Shown: positions 46,064 to 55,306, counted from the stretch's first letter. The stretch is 64,000 nt of DNA from Plantibacter sp. ME-Dv--P-122b (GCF_030209375.1 NZ_JARVSC010000001.1:124001-188000); one strand, 5' to 3'. The notes: generated by a model from the letters alone, not told the origin. A program made the numbers and translations.

Positions 46064-46171
46064 GCCAGCGCGGTGCGCTGGCGTGAGCGCGGGTCGCTGA
46101 CGTGAGCGCGACCCTCCGGAGGTCCGCGCTCACGTCCCCTGGGGTGCGCTCGCGTCGGCGCACCGCGCTGG
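46064..46171. repeat. CTCCGGAGG-centred palindromic repeat, copy 1
   Basis: GCCAGCGCGGTGCGCTGG at the left and GCGCACCGCGCTGG at the right frame an inner GTGAGCGCG...CGCGCTCAC dyad around CCTCCGGAGG (46113-46122). Related copies lie at 47671-47846 and 54031-54138. This copy is on the left flank of the two-gene insertion. The 281-base gap 45984-46264 otherwise holds only the iron box. Confidence 0.8.
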
Positions 46172-46264
46172 TGCCGTGGCGACATGCCCGGCATATGTCG
46201 GTGTAGGCATATCTGCTCTGTGGATAACCCAAGGCGGGAGTCTGGGTGCGTTTAGCGTCGAGGG

Positions 46265-46828
46265 ATGCCATGGACCTCGCGCTCTGCCTCCACGCTCCTT
46301 CTCACGGCGGGACTGCTTGCCCTCGCCGCCTGCACCGGACCCGGATCCGCACCACCTCCGAAGAGTTCGCCGCCGGTCTTCGAGAACGAGGAACAGGCGC
46401 TCGCCGCCGGCACTGAGGCTTACGAGAGCTACTTGGGCGTGTGGAACCGGGTCGTGGCAGACGGCGGACTCCACCCTGCTCGCATCGATGAGGTGACAAC
46501 CGGAGAGCTCCGAACATTCGAGAACGAGAGCCTGTCCAAGCTCCAGGAACTCGGATGGACCTTCTCTGGCGTGGCTTCGCTGGAGGTGTTCACGATCAGC
46601 GACTGGTACTCGAAGCCTGACGCCGCGGGCGTCCTGATCGTCGGATCCGCCTGCGTGGACATGACTGGCTTGCAGGCAATGGATGGGGCAGGAGAGTCGG
46701 TCATCAAGCCTGAACGCCCAGCCAAGCGCACCTGGGCAGTTCACATTGCTCAGGGTACTGCTGATCAGCGGCCGTATGTGCTTGCGAAGCACGAAGTCAT
46801 CAAGGAGGGATCCTCATGCGGAGAGTAG
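46265..46828 (+). CDS. Small secreted lipoprotein, unknown
   Basis: A 187-residue lipoprotein: signal peptide ending LALAAC (Cys23), then a Pro/Ser linker and a compact domain (FENEEQALAAGTEAYESYLG onward) with one Cys pair (ACVDMT and SSCGE). Composition is clearly less GC-rich than flanking genes. The stop overlaps the next gene by 13 bases, so the pair is co-translated. No family is recognised; similar lipoprotein plus PKD-protein pairs occur in related actinobacteria. Confidence 0.78.
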   Translation: MPWTSRSASTLLLTAGLLALAACTGPGSAPPPKSSPPVFENEEQALAAGTEAYESYLGVWNRVVADGGLHPARIDEVTTGELRTFENESLSKLQELGWTFSGVASLEVFTISDWYSKPDAAGVLIVGSACVDMTGLQAMDGAGESVIKPERPAKRTWAVHIAQGTADQRPYVLAKHEVIKEGSSCGE

Positions 46829-47652
46829 GTATTGCACTGGCAATCGTGGTCATGCTTGTGGGTGGCGTCGGGTTAGCGCCTGCCGCCGCCGCTAGCTGCG
46901 ATGCTGGCGGGGCTATCTCGGGCGCTTGCATCGGTAACGGTTCCGTCGACATCGGGGGCAGTATCGAGCAGCCCGGCTCGGGTGGTGGCGGTGGTTCCGG
47001 TGGCGGGACGGGCGGAGGGGGCGGCGGTGGTTCGGCTGAGCTTCCGCCCGGTGTGACCGACGGGCCCAACGGTGAGCGGACGGTCTGCAGTCTCATGCGC
47101 CCGGACGAGTGCTACACCTTCACACCCGGTGATCTCGGCACCGACCTCGGAGTAGCACCGGCCGCCCCGGTCACGATCCGCGACGTCGCCAGCTTCGCAC
47201 CCGCCGCACCGACCGTCACCACCGAACCCGCCGCCTGGGGTGTCCGTGGGCTCCACAGCAACGTCATCGCGGGTGCTTCCGGACACACCCGGACCGGCAC
47301 GCTGTTGGGTCAGGTTGCGGAGGTGAATTTCATCCCCGTCGGCTTCACCTTCGACTACGGCGACGACGACACGACCACCACCCGGACCGGTGGATCCAGC
47401 TGGGCCACCCTCGGGCTGGCGGAGTTCTCCAAGACCGCGACGAGTCACCGCTACACGACGGTCGGAACCAAGACCATCACCGTCGAGGTCGAGTACGCCG
47501 CCGAGTACCGCATCGGCGACAGCGGGTGGCTCCCCGTCGTCGGAACCCTGTCGATCCCGACCGAAGAACCCCACACGGTCCAGATCGTCCGCAACTCCAC
47601 CGTCGGCGTCGACAAACCCTGCCGCCCAGGCAAACCAGCCATCGGCTGCTGA
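46816..47652 (+). CDS. Secreted Gly-rich protein with PKD-like domain
   Basis: A 278-residue exported protein. A signal peptide (residues 1-25, cleaved near AAAAS) is followed by a Gly/Ser linker (about 55-72), then a beta-rich region with FTFDYGDDDTTTT and HRYTTVGTKTITVEVEYAAE. This is the D-G-D...Y...G-x-Y/T-x-V pattern of PKD-like immunoglobulin folds. It ends in a Cys pair (KPCRPGKPAIGC). It is probably a cell-surface partner of the preceding lipoprotein. Confidence 0.77.
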   Translation: MRRVGIALAIVVMLVGGVGLAPAAAASCDAGGAISGACIGNGSVDIGGSIEQPGSGGGGGSGGGTGGGGGGGSAELPPGVTDGPNGERTVCSLMRPDECYTFTPGDLGTDLGVAPAAPVTIRDVASFAPAAPTVTTEPAAWGVRGLHSNVIAGASGHTRTGTLLGQVAEVNFIPVGFTFDYGDDDTTTTRTGGSSWATLGLAEFSKTATSHRYTTVGTKTITVEVEYAAEYRIGDSGWLPVVGTLSIPTEEPHTVQIVRNSTVGVDKPCRPGKPAIGC

Positions 47653-47670
47653 ACCCGGTCCGCGTCCACA

Positions 47671-47846
47671 CTGTGAGCGCGCCCCACCGGCGTGAGCGCG
47701 TCCCTCCGGAGGCCAGCGCTCACGTCCCCGGGGCGCGCCCACGCCCAGAAACCCGCGCTCACGTCAGCGCACCGCGCTGACAGGCCCGGCAAACCCGCGC
47801 CCACGCCCAGAAACCCGCGCTCGCGCCAGCGCACCGCGCTGACGCC
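47671..47846. repeat. CTCCGGAGG-centred palindromic repeat, copy 2, with internal duplication
   Basis: The GTGAGCGCG-TCCCTCCGGAGG core is followed by two 62-base direct repeats, each containing CGCCCACGCCCAGAAACC then CGCGCTC-CG-CAGCGCACCGCGCTGAC (about 47733-47781 and 47795-47843). It forms the right flank of the two-gene insertion and fills the 209-base gap before the siderophore ATPase gene. Confidence 0.78.
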
Positions 47847-47861
47847 AGCCAGCACCACGGG

Positions 47862-48665
47862 TCAGTGCGCGCCCATCAGTGGGATGACGAGCGGCGTGTG
47901 CGACTCGGGGTCGTCGATGATCCGGCAGCGGAGTCCGAAGACCTCCTCGACGAGCTCGGCCGTCACGATGTCCGCGGGCGCACCCTGCGCGACCACGTGT
48001 CCGTCCCGCATCGCGATCAGGTGCGTCGCATACCGGGCCGCCTGGTTGAGGTCGTGCAGGACCGCGACGAGGGTGCGGCCACCCTCCTGGTTGAGCCGGG
48101 TGAAGAGGTCGAGCAGCTCCACCTGATGCGTGATGTCGAGGAAGGTCGTCGGCTCGTCGAGCAGCAGCAACGGCGTCTCCTGCGCGAGGGCCATCGCCAC
48201 CCACACCCGCTGACGCTGGCCCCCGGACAGTTCGTCGACCAGGCGACCGGACAGCTCCGTGACGTTCGTCGCCTCCATCGCCGCGAGCACCGCCGCCTCG
48301 TCGGCCGCCGACCAGCGTCGGAGGATCGACTGGTGCGGGTACCGGCCCCGCGACACGAGGTCGATCACCGAGATGCCGTCCGGCGCGATCGAGGTCTGTG
48401 GCAGCAGCCCGATGCGCTTCGCGACCTCCTTCGACGGGTAGCGTGTGATCTCCTGACCGTCGAGCACGACGTGGCCCTGGGTCGGCTTCAGCAATCGTGC
48501 GAGGGCGCGCAGGAGCGTCGACTTGCCGCAGGCGTTCGGGCCGACGATGACGGTGAACGAGTCGTCGGGGATCGCGATGTCGAGCTCGTGGATGATGGTC
48601 CGCTGGTCGTAGCCGACGCGGAGGGCGGTTCCGGCGAGTCTCGTGGTGGGGCTGTCGGTCTTCAT
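47862..48665 (-). CDS. Iron-siderophore ABC transporter ATPase (FepC type)
   Basis: A 267-residue ATPase: Walker A GPNACGKST, signature LSGGQRQRV, Walker B LLLLDEP and the switch His in VAVLHDLNQAARYA. The GPNxCGKST variant is characteristic of iron-siderophore ATPases. Its start overlaps the stop region of the permease gene upstream (last base of start 48665, permease stop 48667), so all are one operon. Confidence 0.94.
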   Translation of the reverse strand: MKTDSPTTRLAGTALRVGYDQRTIIHELDIAIPDDSFTVIVGPNACGKSTLLRALARLLKPTQGHVVLDGQEITRYPSKEVAKRIGLLPQTSIAPDGISVIDLVSRGRYPHQSILRRWSAADEAAVLAAMEATNVTELSGRLVDELSGGQRQRVWVAMALAQETPLLLLDEPTTFLDITHQVELLDLFTRLNQEGGRTLVAVLHDLNQAARYATHLIAMRDGHVVAQGAPADIVTAELVEEVFGLRCRIIDDPESHTPLVIPLMGAH

Positions 48666-48666
48666 G

Positions 48667-49710
48667 TCAGGGCTTTCCCGCCTGCGTGATGAGCAGGGCG
48701 ATGAGGTAGATGCCGCCGAGGGTCACGGTCACCGCACCGACCGGCAGGGCAGCCGGGGCGATGATCCGCTGAGCCACGACGTCGCTCACGAGGAGTAACG
48801 CCGCGCCCATGGCGGCCGAGGGGACGAGGGTGATGCCGGCGGACTTCGTCAGCCGCCGGGCGAGTTGGGGTGCGGCGAGGGCGACGAAGATGATCGGGCC
48901 GGCGACCGCGGTGACGGTCGCGGTGAGGGCGACACCGATCACCAGCAGCAGCAGTCGCGTGCGTTCGACCCGGATGCCGAGGGCGCTCGCGATGTCGTCG
49001 CCGAACTCCAGCATGCCGAGTCGGCGCGACAGGAGCGCGAGGAGCGGGACGAGGACCGCGACCGCGATCGTCACGGGCACGACGTCCTGCCATCCGAGGT
49101 CGGCGAGCGAACCCATGCCCCAGCTGGCGGCCGCGATGGCGGCGTTGAGGTCCGCCCGCAGCTGCAGGTAGTCGTTGAACGCGTTGAGGACGGCGCTGAT
49201 CGCGATGCCGATCACGATGAGTCGGAAGCCCTGGACGCCCCGAGACCACGCGAGCAGGTAGACGACGAGGGCCGTCGCGAGCCCGCCGATCAACGCGCCG
49301 GACACCGTCGCCGCGTAGTTCCCGCCGACGACGAGGGTGACGATGAGCGCGCCGGTGAACGCGCCGGAGTTGAACCCGATGATGTCGGGACTGCCGAGCG
49401 GGTTCCGGGTGATCGACTGGAAGATCGCGCCGGAGAGCCCGAGGGCGATTCCGCCGACGACGGCGATCACGACCCGCGGCAGGCGCCACTCCAACACGAT
49501 GCGGAGGACGCTCTCCGAGCCCGTGCCGGTGAACGCGGCGAGCAGTTTGTCGAGCGGGATACGGTACTCGCCCTGCGTGACCGCGAAGGCGCCGACTCCC
49601 ACGACGACGGCGACCAGGGCACCGACGACGACCAGCTCGCGCCGGTGGACCACCCAGCTGACCCGACCGACCCGCACCGCGCGCCGGCCTGGTTCGGCGA
49701 CCGCGGTCAC
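48667..49710 (-). CDS. Iron-siderophore ABC permease 2 (FecCD family)
   Basis: A 347-residue BtuC/FecCD-type permease with about ten helices; LSGAIFQSITRNPLGSPDIIGFNSGA is the family signature, and VTAVAGPIIFVALAAPQLARRL contains the ATPase-contact region. The GTG start at 49710 overlaps the previous permease stop by four bases. It pairs with the next permease as a heterodimer. Confidence 0.93.
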   Translation of the reverse strand: MTAVAEPGRRAVRVGRVSWVVHRRELVVVGALVAVVVGVGAFAVTQGEYRIPLDKLLAAFTGTGSESVLRIVLEWRLPRVVIAVVGGIALGLSGAIFQSITRNPLGSPDIIGFNSGAFTGALIVTLVVGGNYAATVSGALIGGLATALVVYLLAWSRGVQGFRLIVIGIAISAVLNAFNDYLQLRADLNAAIAAASWGMGSLADLGWQDVVPVTIAVAVLVPLLALLSRRLGMLEFGDDIASALGIRVERTRLLLLVIGVALTATVTAVAGPIIFVALAAPQLARRLTKSAGITLVPSAAMGAALLLVSDVVAQRIIAPAALPVGAVTVTLGGIYLIALLITQAGKP

Positions 49711-50777
49711 AGCCCCTGCGCCTTCGAACGGCGGATGAGCACGATGAGGAGCGGGGCTCCGACGAACGCCGTGACGATCCCGACCGGCATCTCGCCCGGG
49801 ACGGACACCCGCCCGACGAGGTCGGACAGCAGGAAGATGATCGGCGCGAACACCATCGTGAACGGCAGCACCCAGCGCTGGTCGGGCCCGACGATGGCGC
49901 GGGCGAGGTAGGGCGACATGAGTCCGAGGAAGGCGATCGGTCCGGCCGCCGCGGTGGCCGAACCGCACAACAGGGTGATCGCGACGACCGACAGCACCCG
50001 CGTCCGGAGCACCTTCGTGCCGAGTGAGGTCGCGAGGTCGTCTCCGAGGGCCACGGCGTTGAGCGACCGGGACACGACGAGGGCGAGGAGGACCCCGACG
50101 ACGAGGAACGGCAGCACCCCGAGGAACACGTCCATCTGGCGGTTCTGCAGCGAGCCGGCCTGCCAGAAGCGGATCTTGTCGAAGATGTCGGGGTTGCGGA
50201 TCGTGATGGCGAAGGTCACGCCCTGGAGCGCGGCGGAGAGCGCGACGCCGGCGAGGACGAGGCGCACCGGGGTCGCCCCGGCGCGGCCCCGGGAGCCGAT
50301 CACGTACACGATGACGGAGGCGAGGCCCGCGCCGGCGAAGGACCACCATACGTAGGAGCTCAGGTCGGCGGTGCCGGCGATGGCGACGGCGAGCACGACC
50401 GCGATGTAGGCCCCGGCGTTGACGCCGAGGATGCCGGGGTCGGCGAGCGGGTTCCGTGTGACGGCCTGCGTCATCGCTCCCGCGAGGCCGAGCGCCGCAC
50501 CGACGCCGATGGCCAGGAGCATGCGCGGCACCCGGAACCCGGTGACGAGGATCGCGTTGGTGTCGTCCCCGCCCTGTGACAGCGCCCGCCAGACCTCGGC
50601 GGCACTGATCGTCCCCGAGCCGATGAAGAGGCTGCCCGCGGCGATGGCGGCGAGCACGACGAGCGCGGCGACGAGCAGGAGCCAGCGCGAGGCGGTCGAT
50701 CGGGCGATGCCGGTCGACGCCTCTCGTGCGCGGGCGGCCGCGGTCGGGAGCCGCAGGCTGTCGAGGTCGGCGCTCAC
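49707..50777 (-). CDS. Iron-siderophore ABC permease 1 (FecCD family)
   Basis: A 356-residue permease with LAGAMTQAVTRNPLADPGILGVNAGA and TAAAGPIAFLGLMSPYLARA, both diagnostic of FecCD proteins. The N-terminal 35 residues are cytoplasmic and charged. The GTG at 50777 lies four bases after the reductase stop; no strong ribosome site is visible, so translation is probably coupled. Confidence 0.93.
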   Translation of the reverse strand: MSADLDSLRLPTAAARAREASTGIARSTASRWLLLVAALVVLAAIAAGSLFIGSGTISAAEVWRALSQGGDDTNAILVTGFRVPRMLLAIGVGAALGLAGAMTQAVTRNPLADPGILGVNAGAYIAVVLAVAIAGTADLSSYVWWSFAGAGLASVIVYVIGSRGRAGATPVRLVLAGVALSAALQGVTFAITIRNPDIFDKIRFWQAGSLQNRQMDVFLGVLPFLVVGVLLALVVSRSLNAVALGDDLATSLGTKVLRTRVLSVVAITLLCGSATAAAGPIAFLGLMSPYLARAIVGPDQRWVLPFTMVFAPIIFLLSDLVGRVSVPGEMPVGIVTAFVGAPLLIVLIRRSKAQGL

Positions 50778-50781
50778 CGGC

Positions 50782-51732
50782 TCATCGGTTGTCTTCGGCC
50801 TTGCCGTGTCGCCAGTAGCCCATGAATGCGACCGACTTGCGGTCGACGCCGCACCCGGAGACGAGGTGCCGACGGAGCGTCTTGATGGCCGACGCCTCTC
50901 CGGCGAGCCACGCGTAGAGCGGTGCGCTCTCGAGGACGGGGCCTCCGGTCGCGTTGACCGGCGCTTCCCAGAGCAGCTCGGTGTCGACGTCGACGTCCTC
51001 GAGCGCCGGCTGCGTGGCGATCGTGACGGTGTCGACGCTCGGCGCGAGGCGGCTCGCGATGCGCTCGACCTCGGGGATGAGCAGGGTGCCCACGGGCTGG
51101 TCGCCGCGGGGGAGGACGACGACCTCGACCCCGTCGGGCTTGGTGGACAGGGCGGCGATGTCGTCCGCGTGGGGCAGTTCGACGACGGCGATGCCGCGGG
51201 CGGTGCTCGGCAGGCGTTCCAGGATCCCGGCGATCCCGGGCAGGGCCGTCTCGTCGCCGGCGAGGAGTACCTGGTCGACGGTGGCGGGTGCGTGCCAGTC
51301 GATGCCGCCGGCCGGGACGGCCGACCGGGCGTTCGGGACGTTGACGACGAGCTCGTCGCCGACCTTCGCGTCCATCGCCCAGGTGGACGCGGGGCCGACA
51401 CGGCCGTGCAGCGCGATGTCGACGTCGAACTCGGCGAGCTCGGGCCGGACCTCGCGGATCGTGTAGGTGCGCATCGGGTGACGCTTGTCGTTGGGGAGCA
51501 GTCGCCACGCCTGGTACCAGTCGTCGTGCATCGGCAGCTCGTCGAAACCGGTGTCGGGCAGCGGGAAGAGCAGCTTGATGCGCTGGTCGTGACGGTTGTC
51601 CGCGATGTGCTGGACCTCGGGACCGGTGAACGTGAACCGCCGATAGCTCGGGCTCACCTGCTCGATGCGCCGGACGACGGCTGCGAGGAGGATGAAGATC
51701 GAGTCGGGGGTCTGTTCACTGAGGCGAGGCAT
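50782..51732 (-). CDS. Siderophore-interacting protein (FAD-dependent ferric reductase)
   Basis: A 316-residue SIP/ViuB-family flavoprotein. [19 protein letters not shown] and [20 protein letters not shown] (RxYTxR FAD motif) mark the FAD domain, and [36 protein letters not shown] the C-terminal NAD(P)H-binding part. It releases iron from imported siderophores by reduction in the cytosol. It is first gene of the transporter operon. The iron box ends three bases before its ATG, so the mRNA may be leaderless. Confidence 0.92.
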   Translation of the reverse strand: MPRLSEQTPDSIFILLAAVVRRIEQVSPSYRRFTFTGPEVQHIADNRHDQRIKLLFPLPDTGFDELPMHDDWYQAWRLLPNDKRHPMRTYTIREVRPELAEFDVDIALHGRVGPASTWAMDAKVGDELVVNVPNARSAVPAGGIDWHAPATVDQVLLAGDETALPGIAGILERLPSTARGIAVVELPHADDIAALSTKPDGVEVVVLPRGDQPVGTLLIPEVERIASRLAPSVDTVTIATQPALEDVDVDTELLWEAPVNATGGPVLESAPLYAWLAGEASAIKTLRRHLVSGCGVDRKSVAFMGYWRHGKAEDNR

Positions 51733-51734
51733 CG

Positions 51735-51752
51735 ATAGGTAAGCCTACCCTT
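51735..51752. promoter_or_regulatory. DtxR/IdeR-type iron box
   Basis: ATAGGTAAGCCTACCCTT (AAGGGTAGGCTTACCTAT on the coding strand) matches the DtxR-family palindrome TTAGGTTAGGCTAACCTAA well. It overlaps the likely -10 (TACCTAT) immediately before the siderophore-interacting protein start, where a bound regulator would block transcription when iron is plentiful. Confidence 0.8.
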
Positions 51753-51784
51753 CGATGTGCTGGAGGTCACCTGCCGATCGCACC

Positions 51785-51813
51785 TTGTCGGCAGGGAGTG
51801 GCGGTGGTAAACT
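51785..51813 (+). promoter_or_regulatory. clpB promoter
   Basis: TTGTCG (51785-51790), a 17-base spacer and TAAACT (51808-51813). The last two bases of the -10 are the first of the HAIR palindrome, so HspR covers the start point. Confidence 0.68.
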
Positions 51814-51832
51814 TGAGTCAGATTCACTCAAG
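51812..51832. promoter_or_regulatory. HAIR operator, perfect consensus, ahead of clpB
   Basis: CTTGAGT-N7-ACTCAAG, an exact match to the HspR-binding consensus, 22 bases upstream of the clpB ATG. This is the best of the four sites in the window. Confidence 0.92.
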
Positions 51833-51854
51833 TTTTGAACAGGAGACCGTACCC

Positions 51855-54017
51855 ATGCCAGCAGGCCAGACGCCCCAGCAAGAGGATCAGCGCAGCGCGC
51901 TCGAGCAGTACGGCGTCAACCTGACCGAGATCGCCGCCTCCGGCAAGCTCGATCCGGTCATCGGCCGCGACGCCGAGATCCGCCGCGTGAGCCAGGTGCT
52001 CACGCGACGCACCAAGAACAACCCCGTCCTCATCGGCGAGCCCGGCGTCGGCAAGACCGCCGTCGTCGAAGGCCTCGCCCAGCGCATCGTCGCGGGCGAC
52101 GTCGCCGAGAGCCTCAAGGGCAAGCAGCTCATCTCCCTCGACCTCTCCGCACTCGTGGCCGGCGCCATGTACCGCGGGCAGTTCGAGGAACGCCTCAAGG
52201 CGGTGCTCAAGGAGATCGACGAGTCCGACGGGCAGGTCATCACCTTCATCGACGAACTCCACGTCCTCATGGGCGCCGGCGGCGGCGAGGGGTCCGTCGC
52301 GGCGGCCAACATGCTGAAGCCCATGCTCGCCCGCGGTGAACTCCGGCTCATCGGCGCGACCACGCTCGACGAGTACCGCGAGTTCATCGAGAAGGACGCC
52401 GCCATGGAGCGCCGCTTCCAGCAGGTGTTCGTGGGTGAGCCGAGCGTCGAGGACACGGTCGCCATCCTCCGTGGCCTCAAGGAACGGTACGAGGCGCACC
52501 ACAAGGTCGCCATCGCCGACAACGCGCTCGTCGCCGCAGCCGCCCTCTCCAACCGGTACATCACGTCCCGGCAGCTACCCGACAAGGCGATCGACCTCAT
52601 CGACGAGGCGGCCAGCCGACTGCGCATGGAGATCGACTCGGCCCCCGTCGAGATCGACGAGCTCCGACGCAGTGTCGACCGCCTGAAGCTCGAGGAGCTC
52701 GCCCTCAAGAAGGAGAAGGACGACGCCTCCAAGGAGCGCCTCGTCCGCCTCCGTGAGGACCTCGCGACCCGCCAGGCCGCACTCGGTGAACTGCAGGCAC
52801 GCTGGGAGCGCGAGCGTGCGAGCCTGAACCGGGTCGGTGACCTCAAGAAGCAGCTCGACGCCGCCCGGAGCAAGGCCGAACGCGCCCAGCGCGAGGGCAA
52901 GCTCGAACAGGCCTCCAAGCTGCTCTACGCCGACATCCCGCAGCTCGAACGCGAACTCGCCCTCGCGGAGTCGGCCGAGCAGGACACCGACGGCGAACCC
53001 CGGATGGTCAACGACCAGGTGACCGCCGAGGACATCGCCGCCGTCATCGCCGCGTGGACCGGCATCCCCGTCGGTCGCCTGTTGCAGGGCGAGACGGAGA
53101 AGCTGTTGCACCTCGAGCAGGAGCTGTCCCGCCGACTCATCGGGCAGCACCGTGCGGTCGCCGCCGTGTCCGACGCCGTCCGGCGCACCCGGGCCGGCAT
53201 CTCCGACCCCGACCGCCCGACCGGCTCGTTCATGTTCCTCGGCCCCACCGGCGTCGGCAAGACCGAGCTGGCGAAGGCGCTCGCCGAGTTCCTCTTCGAC
53301 GACGAGAAGGCCATGGTCCGCATCGACATGTCCGAGTACGGCGAGAAGCACTCGGTCTCCCGGCTCGTCGGTGCACCTCCGGGGTACGTCGGCTACGAGC
53401 AGGGCGGGCAGCTCACCGAGGCCGTGCGGCGACGCCCGTACTCCGTCGTGCTGCTCGACGAGGTCGAGAAGGCGCACCCCGAGGTGTTCGACATCCTCCT
53501 GCAGGTGCTCGACGACGGCCGGCTGACCGACGGACAGGGGCGCACGGTCGACTTCCGGAACGTCATCCTCGTGCTGACGTCCAACCTCGGTTCGCAGTAC
53601 CTCATGGACGCCTCGCTCTCCCTCGAGCAGAAGGAGGAGGCGGTCCAGCAGCTCGTGCGCCAGGCGTTCAAGCCGGAGTTCGTCAACCGTCTCGACGACA
53701 TCGTCGTGTTCCAGCCGCTCACCGAGGCGGAGCTCGGCCAGATCGTCGAGCTGTACATCGACCGCCTGCAGCGCCGTCTGGGCGAGCGTCGGCTGCACTT
53801 GGCCGTCACCCCAGACGCCCGTGCGTGGCTCGCGGAGCGCGGATACGACCCCATGTACGGCGCGCGTCCGCTGCGCCGACTCATGCAGCGGGAGATCGAC
53901 GACCGCCTCGCGCGGGCGATCCTCGACGGCTCGATCCGCGACGGCGACACCGTCCACGTCGGGCTCGCGAGCGACGGCGACGGCCTCACAGTCGAGCGAG
54001 CGGCGGCCCCGGCCTAG
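51855..54017 (+). CDS. clpB: ClpB disaggregase lacking the N-terminal domain
   Basis: A 720-residue Hsp100. D1 begins almost at once ([20 protein letters not shown], Walker [10 protein letters not shown] near residue 61). The long ClpB-type coiled-coil middle domain spans about residues 253-377, and D2 has GPTGVGKTE near 463. The usual 145-residue Clp N-domain is missing. The HAIR site, promoter and AGGAGA all lie directly before ATG 51855, so the short form is genuine. D2 has no ClpP-docking loop. It works with DnaK to rescue aggregates. Confidence 0.94.
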   Translation: MPAGQTPQQEDQRSALEQYGVNLTEIAASGKLDPVIGRDAEIRRVSQVLTRRTKNNPVLIGEPGVGKTAVVEGLAQRIVAGDVAESLKGKQLISLDLSALVAGAMYRGQFEERLKAVLKEIDESDGQVITFIDELHVLMGAGGGEGSVAAANMLKPMLARGELRLIGATTLDEYREFIEKDAAMERRFQQVFVGEPSVEDTVAILRGLKERYEAHHKVAIADNALVAAAALSNRYITSRQLPDKAIDLIDEAASRLRMEIDSAPVEIDELRRSVDRLKLEELALKKEKDDASKERLVRLREDLATRQAALGELQARWERERASLNRVGDLKKQLDAARSKAERAQREGKLEQASKLLYADIPQLERELALAESAEQDTDGEPRMVNDQVTAEDIAAVIAAWTGIPVGRLLQGETEKLLHLEQELSRRLIGQHRAVAAVSDAVRRTRAGISDPDRPTGSFMFLGPTGVGKTELAKALAEFLFDDEKAMVRIDMSEYGEKHSVSRLVGAPPGYVGYEQGGQLTEAVRRRPYSVVLLDEVEKAHPEVFDILLQVLDDGRLTDGQGRTVDFRNVILVLTSNLGSQYLMDASLSLEQKEEAVQQLVRQAFKPEFVNRLDDIVVFQPLTEAELGQIVELYIDRLQRRLGERRLHLAVTPDARAWLAERGYDPMYGARPLRRLMQREIDDRLARAILDGSIRDGDTVHVGLASDGDGLTVERAAAPA

Positions 54018-54030
54018 CCCCGTTGCCTGC

Positions 54031-54138
54031 GGCCAGCGCGGTGCGCTGACCCGAGCGCGGCCCACTGACGTGAGCGCGCCCCTCCGGAGGGGCGCGCTCA
54101 CGCGTGTGCCCCGCGCTCACGCGACAGGACCGCGCTGG
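54031..54138. repeat. CTCCGGAGG-centred palindromic repeat, copy 3
   Basis: GCCAGCGCGGTGCGCTGA at left and ACCGCGCTGGCT at right. The core 54070-54101 is a perfect 32-base palindrome with arms GTGAGCGCGCCCCTCC. It starts 13 bases after the clpB stop and could act as its terminator. The rest of the gap to 54241 shows no clear element. Confidence 0.82.
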
Positions 54139-54241
54139 CTGTGACCCCCGAGTGGGGGAGGAAGCCCCTGGCGCGCGACGGATGCCGCGCACTAGCGTGA
54201 TCCTCGCGGTGGGCCGGGTCGGCGCGCCCTGAGAGGACCCG

Positions 54242-55219
54242 ATGTCACACGCAGCCCCGATCTCGACGCCTGAGACCAGTGACACCGCCGTGCCCCTGTG
54301 GCGTCATGCACACGCCCCCGCCTGGTTCTTCTTCGGCGGCCTGGCGCTCTGGCTGTTCCTGCTGCTGGTGCCGCACGTCCTCCTCGGCAACCCGGCGGTG
54401 ATCCCCGCGTGGATCCTGCTCGGCTCAGGGCTGGCCGCGTCCACCCTGCTGCTCATCATGGCCCGACGTCTCCAGCCGGGCGACGGCGTCACGACGGCGA
54501 CGCTCCTCTGGGCGGTCCTGGTCGGAGGCTTCATCTCCATCACGCTCGGCAGCACCTTCGACTCCCTCATCGGCGTCGCCGCGACCGACGCCGGCGAGAA
54601 CCCGCACGACATCGGGCTGTTCTTCGCCGGAGTCGCCGAGGAGCTGGCGAAGATCATCGCCGTCGTGATCGTGGCGTGGCGGTTGCCGGTGAAGACCGCC
54701 CGGGGTGGTCTCTTCGTCGGCGGCGCGGTCGGGATCGGCTTCGCCGTCCTCGAGAACCTCTGGTACATCGGCCAAGGGTGGGCGGACGGCGTCGAGGCCT
54801 CGCAGAAGCTCGCCGCCGGTTCGCCACCACTCGAGACGATCCTCTCGCACCCGGCGTTCCAGGCGGCCGGCGCCGCGTTCGCCCGGACGATCTTCGACCC
54901 GGTCGGACATCCGCTGTGGACGGCGCTGTTCGCCGCGGCCGTGTTCGCGGCTGCACGCAACGGCCGGTTCCGGATCACCGTGGGGGTGCTCCTGACCTAC
55001 CTGCTCGTCGCGGTCATGCACGGCCTGTGGGACGGCAACACCGTGCTGTGGGGGCTGCTGTTCCCGGGGATGCCGGTGCTCAAGGTACTCGTGGTGCCGG
55101 CCATGGTCGTGCTCGTCGTCGCATTCGCACTCATCTGGCGGGCGCGGGTCCGTCGCATCAACCGCGACGCCGGCGTCGTGTCGCTCCACGTCCCGCGTCG
55201 CGAGCGGAAGCAGGCCTGA
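54242..55219 (+). CDS. PrsW-family intramembrane metalloprotease
   Basis: A 325-residue membrane protein of about eight helices. The PrsW motifs are complete: Glu133-Glu134-x-x-Lys137 in VAEELAK, Phe168 and Glu171-Asn172 in GFAVLENLWY, His223 in GHPLW and His260-x-x-Trp-Asp in MHGLWD. In Bacillus the family cleaves an anti-sigma factor; no such gene lies here, so the substrate is unknown. It stands alone downstream of clpB. Confidence 0.9.
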   Translation: MSHAAPISTPETSDTAVPLWRHAHAPAWFFFGGLALWLFLLLVPHVLLGNPAVIPAWILLGSGLAASTLLLIMARRLQPGDGVTTATLLWAVLVGGFISITLGSTFDSLIGVAATDAGENPHDIGLFFAGVAEELAKIIAVVIVAWRLPVKTARGGLFVGGAVGIGFAVLENLWYIGQGWADGVEASQKLAAGSPPLETILSHPAFQAAGAAFARTIFDPVGHPLWTALFAAAVFAAARNGRFRITVGVLLTYLLVAVMHGLWDGNTVLWGLLFPGMPVLKVLVVPAMVVLVVAFALIWRARVRRINRDAGVVSLHVPRRERKQA

Positions 55220-55306
55220 CCACCGTTCGCGCGAGGCCTGCTGTGATCCAGGCATGCCGGGGAGTAGCGTGAAGCGCACCCGATCCGCGACGCCGAGGAG
55301 ACACCC

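Noticed and set aside
47764-48204. A minus-strand frame overlapping the siderophore ATPase gene and repeat copy 2
   Set aside because: The frame is Arg-rich and runs through repeats in the alternative frame of a clear ABC ATPase.
49711-50349. An N-terminal extension of permease 2 to 560 residues
   Set aside because: It is out of frame inside permease 1; a GTGA overlap at 49707-49710 fits the operon style and the family length.
51798-51854. A 19-codon extension of ClpB
   Set aside because: It would translate through the HAIR operator and the predicted transcription start; AGGAGA before ATG 51855 is the better start.
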